Part shown: positions 58,186 through 64,000 of the stretch, piece by piece
How positions within the stretch are numbered: position 1 is the stretch's first letter
Layout of the letters: each line of letters begins with the position of its first letter
Assembly (NCBI GenBank): GCA_002716585.1
Contig: PBBL01000047.1
Span: forward strand, 62,001-126,000
DNA: 64,000 nucleotides
From: Myxococcales bacterium
Lineage (GTDB): Bacteria > Myxococcota_A > Bradymonadia > Bradymonadales > GCA-2716585
Direction: 5' to 3'
Notes under the pieces: model-generated
The model's database searches: none
Seen by the model: only the letters and a program-made list of their open reading frames with translations
Told to the model about the DNA's origin: nothing
Translations under genes and position numbers: made by a program

Positions 58186-60498
58186 ATGATGTCCACTGTG
58201 AACAAAGCGGCGCTGCTGCTCCTGATGGCGGCTGTGGTATCGATCGGGGCCGCGCCAGCTTCGTCTCAGGCTCGCCTCGACGACTTCCAACAGGAGGTCG
58301 ATCGGCTCTCTCGGGAGCTCAAGGGGCTGGAGAGCCGCTACATCGACCCCAGCCTGCTGGAGCAGAGCTACGAGGTCGAGACGCGGATCAACGACGGGCG
58401 GGTCTTCTACCTGCTCAAGGACTACACGCGGGCGTCGATCATCTTCATGGACCTCGTCTACCGCGACGACATCCGAGGGACCCCGGCGCACCGCGACTCG
58501 CTCTTCTACCTGGGCGACAGCCTGTACCTGAACAACAACTACGTCGGCGCCCGGCGGCACTTCACCGACCTGCTGACGATCGGCGCCGGGAGCTACTACC
58601 AGGACACGGTCCGGCGCCTCATCGAGGTCGCCATCCAGACCGAGGACTACGACGACGTCGAGCGCCTCTACCAGGACGCGCGCGCTCGGGGGGCGTCCCC
58701 CGAGCTGATCTACATCTACGGCAAGAGCCTCTTCTTCCGCGAGCGCTTCGATGAGGCGGTCGCCGTGTTCCGCGACGTCCCTGATGACAACAGCGGCCTC
58801 TACCTGCAAGCGCAATACTTCGTCGGGGTGATCCAGGCGAGGCAGGCGACCGAGCGCAAGGCGGAGGGGCGCTTCAACGGGGCGATCGGGCAGTTCGAGC
58901 GGGTGCTGGAGCGCTCCCGCGAGACCAACCCCGAGCTGGCGGAGCTGTCGCGGCTGGCGCTCGGCCGCGTCTACTACGAGATGGAGGATTACCAGCGCGC
59001 GATCTCCGAGTACCAGGAGATCCCGAGGCAGAGCACGCACTTCGCGCGCTCCCTCTTCGAGATGACCTGGACCTACATCAAGGCCGAGGAGCTCAAGAGC
59101 GCCCAGCGCAACCTCGACATCCTGCTGCTGCTGGAGCCCGACAACGCCTTGATCCCGGAGGCGCAGCTGATGCGCGGTGACCTCCAGCTCCGCCTCGGGG
59201 AGTACAGCGACGCGGTGAGCGCCTACCAGGAGGTGATCGACACCTACGAGCCGGTCAAGGCGCGCCTGGGCGAGGTGATCAAGCGCCGCGACGGCGCCAC
59301 CGCCTACTTCGACGCCCTGGTGGGGCGCGACGTGGGCGCGGTCAACCAGATCAACCTCCCCGGGATCGTCGAGGCGTGGATCGCCGACGACCCCAAGATG
59401 GCCAAGACCCTCGGGGTCGCCCGCGACCTCGAAGTGACGCGTCGCGACATCCAGGAGTCGACCGAGATCATCGCTGAGCTGGAGGACGCCATCAACAGCC
59501 GCAGCAAGGTCGACATCTTCCCCGAGCTCAAGGAGGGCTGGGGGCGAGGGCTGGAGCTGGAGTCAGCGATCATCGGGGTGCGGCGAGAGCTGGTGGACAT
59601 GGAGGGGGAGATGCTCTCCGGGGCCGACGGCAGCTACAAGGCCGCCCGTGAGGAGCGCCTGCGCCTCCAGAAGGTCTACAACACGATCCCGAACAGCCGC
59701 GCGCAGCTCAAGGACCGTGAGAAGGCGGTCAAGCAGCGCTACAACGATCTGGAGATCCAGCTGTTCAAGATCGGCTACGAGATCGACTCCATGCGCGCCC
59801 AGCTCGTGGCGATGAACAAGTGGATTCAGGACGTGAAGGCCGAGTCCAAGGACATCACCCCGGACGAGGAGGCCGCCGTGCGCGAAGGGATGGCCAAGCA
59901 GCAGGAGCTGATCGAGGAGCTGGAGGAGGAGCGCTCACGGCTGCGCCGCATCGTGCGCCGCGCCAAGGCGCAGACCGGCATCAACGACGAGATCGCCGAG
60001 CGCGAGGTGGAGGTCAAGGCCGCCTACAAGGCCGCCCTCAAGCGCGAGCAGCAGGCCCTCAAGGAGCAGCGCGGGCGCCTGAACGCCAACCAGCGCGCCC
60101 AGACCCAGAAGATCGACGCCATCCTCACCCGGTGTCAGTCGGTGGAGGGGCAGCTGGAGACCTACTTCTCCAGGCTCGACACGATCGTCAACGCGAAGGT
60201 CGCCGAGATCCGCGCCGAGGTGGACCGTGAGAAGGTCCGGGTGATCGCCTACACGAACGAGCTGGAGTCCTACACGGGCCGCTCGGCGTCGCTCGCGGGC
60301 GACGTCGCGCTGAGCAACTTCCGCCGCGTCGAGGAGAAGTTCGACGCGCTGATCCTCAAGGCGGACGTGGGCGTCATCGACGTCGCCTGGAAGCGCAAGG
60401 AAGACCGCAGCAACCGCATCAAGGAGCTCTTCGAACTCAAGGGGAACGACCTCAAGAAGCTCGATAAGGTCTTTGAAGACGTTCGCCGGGAGAATTGA
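58186..60498 (+). CDS. Exported TPR and coiled-coil protein, GltE/GltD-neighbour type
   Basis: The 770-aa protein has a signal peptide (ending APASSQA) and an N-terminal coiled coil ('LDDFQQEVDRLSRELKGLES'). About six to eight TPR units follow (about 65-410, for example 'SLFYLGDSLYLNNNYVGARR', 'RLALGRVYYEMEDYQRAISE'). From about 430 to 770 there is a long coiled coil ('LIEELEEERSRLRRIVRRAK', 'EREVEVKAAYKAALKREQQA'). There is no membrane anchor, so it is probably periplasmic. AGGAAAGG is just before the ATG (58186; 58189 also possible). Architecture and neighbours suggest a periplasmic scaffold comparable to the Glt TPR proteins. Confidence 0.75.
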   Translation: MMSTVNKAALLLLMAAVVSIGAAPASSQARLDDFQQEVDRLSRELKGLESRYIDPSLLEQSYEVETRINDGRVFYLLKDYTRASIIFMDLVYRDDIRGTPAHRDSLFYLGDSLYLNNNYVGARRHFTDLLTIGAGSYYQDTVRRLIEVAIQTEDYDDVERLYQDARARGASPELIYIYGKSLFFRERFDEAVAVFRDVPDDNSGLYLQAQYFVGVIQARQATERKAEGRFNGAIGQFERVLERSRETNPELAELSRLALGRVYYEMEDYQRAISEYQEIPRQSTHFARSLFEMTWTYIKAEELKSAQRNLDILLLLEPDNALIPEAQLMRGDLQLRLGEYSDAVSAYQEVIDTYEPVKARLGEVIKRRDGATAYFDALVGRDVGAVNQINLPGIVEAWIADDPKMAKTLGVARDLEVTRRDIQESTEIIAELEDAINSRSKVDIFPELKEGWGRGLELESAIIGVRRELVDMEGEMLSGADGSYKAAREERLRLQKVYNTIPNSRAQLKDREKAVKQRYNDLEIQLFKIGYEIDSMRAQLVAMNKWIQDVKAESKDITPDEEAAVREGMAKQQELIEELEEERSRLRRIVRRAKAQTGINDEIAEREVEVKAAYKAALKREQQALKEQRGRLNANQRAQTQKIDAILTRCQSVEGQLETYFSRLDTIVNAKVAEIRAEVDREKVRVIAYTNELESYTGRSASLAGDVALSNFRRVEEKFDALILKADVGVIDVAWKRKEDRSNRIKELFELKGNDLKKLDKVFEDVRREN

Positions 60499-60500
60499 TC

Positions 60501-63500
60501 ATGAACGCGAAGCTCACCCCGGAACACGCCCCTTCCAGCCGCCCTCGCCGTTGGCTCGCGGTGCTGCTGATTGTCACCGGCGTCACCCTCGGCCCCGCCC
60601 AGGTGATGGCCCAGGACACGCCCCCGGGCGACCAGCCGGTCAAGGCGGGCGCGCCCGCGGAGGAGGCCCCGGGGGATGACGCGCCGGAGGACGGCGACGC
60701 CGATGAGGCCGGAGAGGAGGCGGACGCCGACGCCGACGCCGAGGGCAGCACCACCGGGCAGACGGAGGGGGAGGGCGGCGACGACACGCTCGCGGACTCG
60801 CCCGCCCGCGACCCCGAGCCGCCTGTGGCCCCCGGGCCGGGCGGTGGCCCCGCGGATGAGTTCGAGCGGTTCAACCAGGTCTACCTGCGCTACCAGAAGG
60901 AGATCGAGAACTACCGCGAAGAGGTCAACGCGATCGTCGAGTCGGAGTACAACCGCAAGCGCGGCGAGATCGAGGAGGTCTACGACAAGGAGATCCGCTC
61001 GCTCGAAGTGCTGGAGCGCGACCGTCGCCTGGACGCCATCGCGGCGCTTGAGGAGTTCCTGCGCAAGTACCCCAACAACAAGGTCTACACGCCGGACGTC
61101 ATCTACCGGCTGGCCGAGCTGTTCTTCGAGAAGGCGAACGACGACTACCTCGTCGCCGACGAGAACTTCCAGGAGCAGCAGGAGCTCTACGACATGGGCC
61201 GGATCGCCGATCCGCCCCAGCCGCCGGAGCGCAACTACGATCGGTCGGTGGCGCTCTTTCAGCGCCTCATCACCGACTTCCCCGACTACCGCTACGTCGA
61301 CGGCGCCTACTACCTGTTGGGCTTCTGCCACGTGCGGATGGGGCAGGACGCCGAGGCGCGCCAGGCCTTCGTCGATCTGATCCGGGTTCGCCCCGACTCC
61401 AAGTTTGTCCCGGAGTCCTGGGTGCGGATCGGCGAGTACCACTTCGACTTCAACGAACTGGACAAGGCGATCGCGGCCTACTCCAACGCGCTCAACTACC
61501 CCGAGAACACCTTCTACGACAAGGCGCTCTACAAGCTGGCCTGGGCCTACTACCGCGCCGACCGCTTCGATGAGGCGATCGGCTCCTTCAAGTCGCTGGT
61601 GCGCTACGCGGACAAGAAGGAGGAGGAGACCGGCCGCAGCGGCTCCGAGCTTCGCGAGGAGGCGATCCAGTACCTCGCCATCAGCCTCGCCGAGGAGGAC
61701 TGGAACGGGGACGGGGTGCCGGACGACGACTTCGGGATGCCCCGCGTCCAGAAGCACCTCCAGGGCGAGGACAGGTTTGAGCCGGAGGTGCTCGCGCGGC
61801 TGGGCGACATCTTCTTCGACAACACCCGCTACGATCAGGCGATCGAGACCTACAAGCTGTCGTTGCAGCGCAACCCGCTCGATCCCGAGAACCCGAAGGT
61901 CCACGACAAGCTGATCATCGCGCTGTTGAGGCTGCGCCGCTTCGACGAGGCGTTCGAGGAGCGCCGCAAGACGGGCGTGGACTACGGGCCGGGCTCGGAG
62001 TGGTACGTGCACCAGGAGAAGGAGGGCAACGTCGAGGCGCTCGCCTTCGCCGACTCGCTGGCGCGCGACAACCTGATCGAGTCGGCGACGTGGTACCACG
62101 AGCAGGCGCAGAAGACCGCCGAGGAGGCGATCAACCGCAGCGACAAGGAGCTGGAGAAGAAGGCCACCGAGATGTTCGCGACGGCGGCCGGGGCCTACTC
62201 GGAGTACCTCAAGAAGTACCCGCACGACAAAGAGAGCTACAAGTGGACCTACTACCAGGCGGAGTGCCTGTTCTACTCGCTGCAGCTGCTCGACGCCGCG
62301 AAGGCGTACGCCAACGTGCGGGAGATGAACGTCGGTGAGAACGAGTTCCGCGAGCCCGCCGCGTTCAACGGCATCAAGGCCTACGAGAACCACATCATCG
62401 GCCTCGTGCGGCTCGGTCAGCTGCCCGACAAGGCGATGCCCCAGGGGTCGCTCAAAGAGCAGACGACCGCCGAGTCGGACAGCGACGGTGGGGAGGAGCC
62501 GGACGGGCGAGGCCAGGAGACCGCCTCGGTGACCGAGCCGGAGCCGATCCCGGAGCTGGTCCAGGACCTCAATGCGTCGCGCGAGCGCTACGTGGAGCTG
62601 GGGCTGACCAGCGAGAAGGCCCCGGACCTGCCCGGCAAGCTGGAGTTCCAGGTGGCCAAGGTCTATTACGACTTCAACCACCTGGATGAGGCGCGCAAGC
62701 GCTTCGAGAAGATCATCAACACCTACAACAACCAGGAGGTCGCGGCGCTGTCGGCGACCCTGATCCTGGAGTCCTACGCCCAGGCCAAGGACTACGAGAA
62801 CATGGCGCTGTGGGCGGATCGCATCTCCCAGGATCCGAATCTGGCCACCAGCGGGCGGTTGGCGGAGGTCCGCGAGGAGGCCAAGCGGCTCAAGCTCGGG
62901 GCGATGTTCAAGCAGGCCGAGGAGCTGGACGACGGGGGCAAGTACGAGGAGGCGGCCGAGGCGTACGTGGCGCTGGTCAACTCCGACCCCAAGAACCAGT
63001 ACGCCGACAAGGCGCTGAACAACGCCGCCGTGGCCTACGAGAAGGTCAAGCGCTACGAGTCGGCGATGAAGCTCTACGAGCGGGTCTTCCGCGAGTACCC
63101 CGACAGCGAGCTGGCGCCCAAGGCGCTGTTCCGGGTCGCCTACAACGCCGAGCGCTTCTTTGACTTCGAGAAGGCGGTCAGCAGCTACCGGCTCCTGTCC
63201 GACAAGTACACGCAGAGCGAGGACCGTGAGGGGGCGCTGCTGCGGGCCGCCGTGCTGCTGGAGAACCTCCAGGACTACGGCAAGGCGGCGAAGGTCTACA
63301 AGGAGTTCTCCCAGGAGTTCCCCGACTCGAAGGAGGCCGCCGAGTGCCTCTACCAGGCGGTGCTCGTCTACGAGAAGATGGGCGACTACAACATGATGAT
63401 CTCGACCCACAACGACTTCCGGGCGCGCTACGGCAACAACAGCGCCTACAACCGGCAGGTCATGGAGGGGCTCGACAAGATCGCGACCTACTACCAGAAG

Positions 63501-64000
63501 ACCGCCCGCGACCAGAAGAACGCCCGCCGGACCTTTGAGGCGATCCTGCGCGAGCACACCGTCCGCGGCATCGCCCCGGGCTCGTTCGAGGCGCAGTACG
63601 CGGCGCGTGCGCGCTTCTACATGACCGAGTACGAGTTCGAGACGTGGGATCGGATCCAGCTCAAGGGCAACCTCAAGAACCAGGAGCGGGCGCTCAAGGC
63701 GAAGTTCGACGGCGCCAAGGAGCTTCGACCGAAGTACGAGCAGGTCTACGAGTACAAGAACCTGGAGTGGACCATGGCCGCGGGCTACCGGTCGGCCAAC
63801 ATCCTCCAGCGCTTCGCCCAGACGCTCTACGACGCCGAGGTCCCGTTCGAGGAGGGTAGCGAGGAGTACGACATGTACCGCATCCAGCTTGAGGATCTGG
63901 CGATCCCGCTGGAGGACCAGGCGGTGGCGGCGTACGAGAAGGCGATCACCAAGGCGCGCGAGGAGAAGATCGTCAACGAGTGGACCAAGAAGATCCTCGC
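60501..64000 (+). CDS. Very large exported TPR protein, AgmU/GltD-like, 3' truncated
   Basis: The frame is open from ATG 60501 to the window end, at least 1,166 residues. It has a signal peptide (cleavage near VMAQD) and an acidic disordered region (about 38-120, DADADAEG and similar). A coiled coil ('YLRYQKEIENYREEVNAIVE') and more than ten TPR units follow ('DGAYYLLGFCHVRMGQDAEA', 'KALYKLAWAYYRADRFDEAI', 'KALNNAAVAYEKVKRYESAM'). Size and repeat content resemble Myxococcus AgmU/GltD (about 1,200 aa), a periplasmic part of the gliding machinery. It begins 2 bp after the previous stop, so the genes are co-transcribed. Confidence 0.78.
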   Translation, partial: MNAKLTPEHAPSSRPRRWLAVLLIVTGVTLGPAQVMAQDTPPGDQPVKAGAPAEEAPGDDAPEDGDADEAGEEADADADAEGSTTGQTEGEGGDDTLADSPARDPEPPVAPGPGGGPADEFERFNQVYLRYQKEIENYREEVNAIVESEYNRKRGEIEEVYDKEIRSLEVLERDRRLDAIAALEEFLRKYPNNKVYTPDVIYRLAELFFEKANDDYLVADENFQEQQELYDMGRIADPPQPPERNYDRSVALFQRLITDFPDYRYVDGAYYLLGFCHVRMGQDAEARQAFVDLIRVRPDSKFVPESWVRIGEYHFDFNELDKAIAAYSNALNYPENTFYDKALYKLAWAYYRADRFDEAIGSFKSLVRYADKKEEETGRSGSELREEAIQYLAISLAEEDWNGDGVPDDDFGMPRVQKHLQGEDRFEPEVLARLGDIFFDNTRYDQAIETYKLSLQRNPLDPENPKVHDKLIIALLRLRRFDEAFEERRKTGVDYGPGSEWYVHQEKEGNVEALAFADSLARDNLIESATWYHEQAQKTAEEAINRSDKELEKKATEMFATAAGAYSEYLKKYPHDKESYKWTYYQAECLFYSLQLLDAAKAYANVREMNVGENEFREPAAFNGIKAYENHIIGLVRLGQLPDKAMPQGSLKEQTTAESDSDGGEEPDGRGQETASVTEPEPIPELVQDLNASRERYVELGLTSEKAPDLPGKLEFQVAKVYYDFNHLDEARKRFEKIINTYNNQEVAALSATLILESYAQAKDYENMALWADRISQDPNLATSGRLAEVREEAKRLKLGAMFKQAEELDDGGKYEEAAEAYVALVNSDPKNQYADKALNNAAVAYEKVKRYESAMKLYERVFREYPDSELAPKALFRVAYNAERFFDFEKAVSSYRLLSDKYTQSEDREGALLRAAVLLENLQDYGKAAKVYKEFSQEFPDSKEAAECLYQAVLVYEKMGDYNMMISTHNDFRARYGNNSAYNRQVMEGLDKIATYYQKTARDQKNARRTFEAILREHTVRGIAPGSFEAQYAARARFYMTEYEFETWDRIQLKGNLKNQERALKAKFDGAKELRPKYEQVYEYKNLEWTMAAGYRSANILQRFAQTLYDAEVPFEEGSEEYDMYRIQLEDLAIPLEDQAVAAYEKAITKAREEKIVNEWTKKIL

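Noticed and set aside
60270-63557. A 1,095-codon open frame on the minus strand opposite the large TPR gene
   Set aside because: It is antisense to a strongly TPR-like frame that has a signal peptide and continues from its operon partner; the minus-strand product is Leu/Val/Arg low complexity.

Overview
This 64-kb, high-GC window looks chromosomal and comes from a Gram-negative bacterium of the Myxococcota, most like the Bradymonadales. The evidence is: two secreted proteins ending in MYXO-CTERM-type tails (Gly/Cys segment, hydrophobic helix, Arg cluster); large modular exoproteins with PPC-like domains and Cys-rich or thrombospondin type-3-like repeats; AgmX/GltJ-type and very large TPR envelope proteins; many lipoproteins (an outer membrane is implied by BamD); and a possible sigma-54 promoter. 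The taxonomic assignment is inference from protein style; no rRNA is present. I saw no tRNA, rRNA, CRISPR array, insertion sequence or phage module, so this is mainly core genome with lineage-specific envelope genes.

Layout. 1-4.4 kb: the end of a secreted PPC/Cys-rich protein, RNase Z, and a lipoprotein with a DcrB/PsbP-like domain. 4.5-8.6 kb: dnaG-rpoD (the macromolecular synthesis pair), closed by a perfect 23-bp hairpin shared with the convergent rny. 8.6-11.4 kb (minus strand): zapA-fthC-rny, in which rny carries an apparent one-base frameshift. 11.4-15.1 kb (minus): fadN-fadA beta-oxidation operon. 15.3-20.3 kb: a membrane-anchored beta-propeller, a MYXO-CTERM protein and an unknown helical protein. 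20.3-26.2 kb (minus): exbB-exbD, a PP2C phosphatase fused to two degenerate receiver domains, a class II photolyase, and an SRPBCC/epimerase fusion. 26.4-34.3 kb: a cold-shock-domain fusion with a long leader, a discoidin/HEAT-repeat exported protein, bamD, a soluble histidine kinase and a Gfo/Idh-like protein lacking its catalytic motif.

34.7-45.8 kb is rich in envelope genes: a GltJ/AgmX-like zinc-ribbon/GYF/TM/TonB-like protein, a 570-bp intergenic region with a sigma-54-like promoter and upstream palindromes in front of a thrombospondin-repeat MYXO-CTERM protein, an 879-aa lipoprotein with five heme-type Cys/His motifs, and several small lipoproteins. 45.8-49.4 kb (minus): a family-4 uracil-DNA glycosylase, and a PCC/DUF296 fusion followed by coaBC. 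49.5-57.05 kb: one tightly overlapping operon, B-box/TM protein - DUF4129 - DUF4350 - MoxR - DUF58 - SpoIIM-like - RDD. 57.3-64 kb: three exported proteins, two of them large TPR/coiled-coil proteins, resembling the envelope part of the Myxococcus Glt gliding/trafficking machinery; the last gene runs off the window.

How the genes fit together. Housekeeping blocks (replication/transcription, RNA decay, cell division, fatty-acid oxidation, CoA synthesis, DNA repair) alternate with cell-envelope blocks. ExbB/ExbD, two AgmX C-terminal-domain proteins and the TPR cluster could all serve a proton-driven trans-envelope apparatus, but they are dispersed and the link is inference. Several features look unusual enough to check: the rny frameshift, the PP2C/pseudo-receiver fusion, a nearly identical 16-bp motif in two divergent promoter regions, the sigma-54-like promoter region, and the C-x4-C-H lipoprotein.
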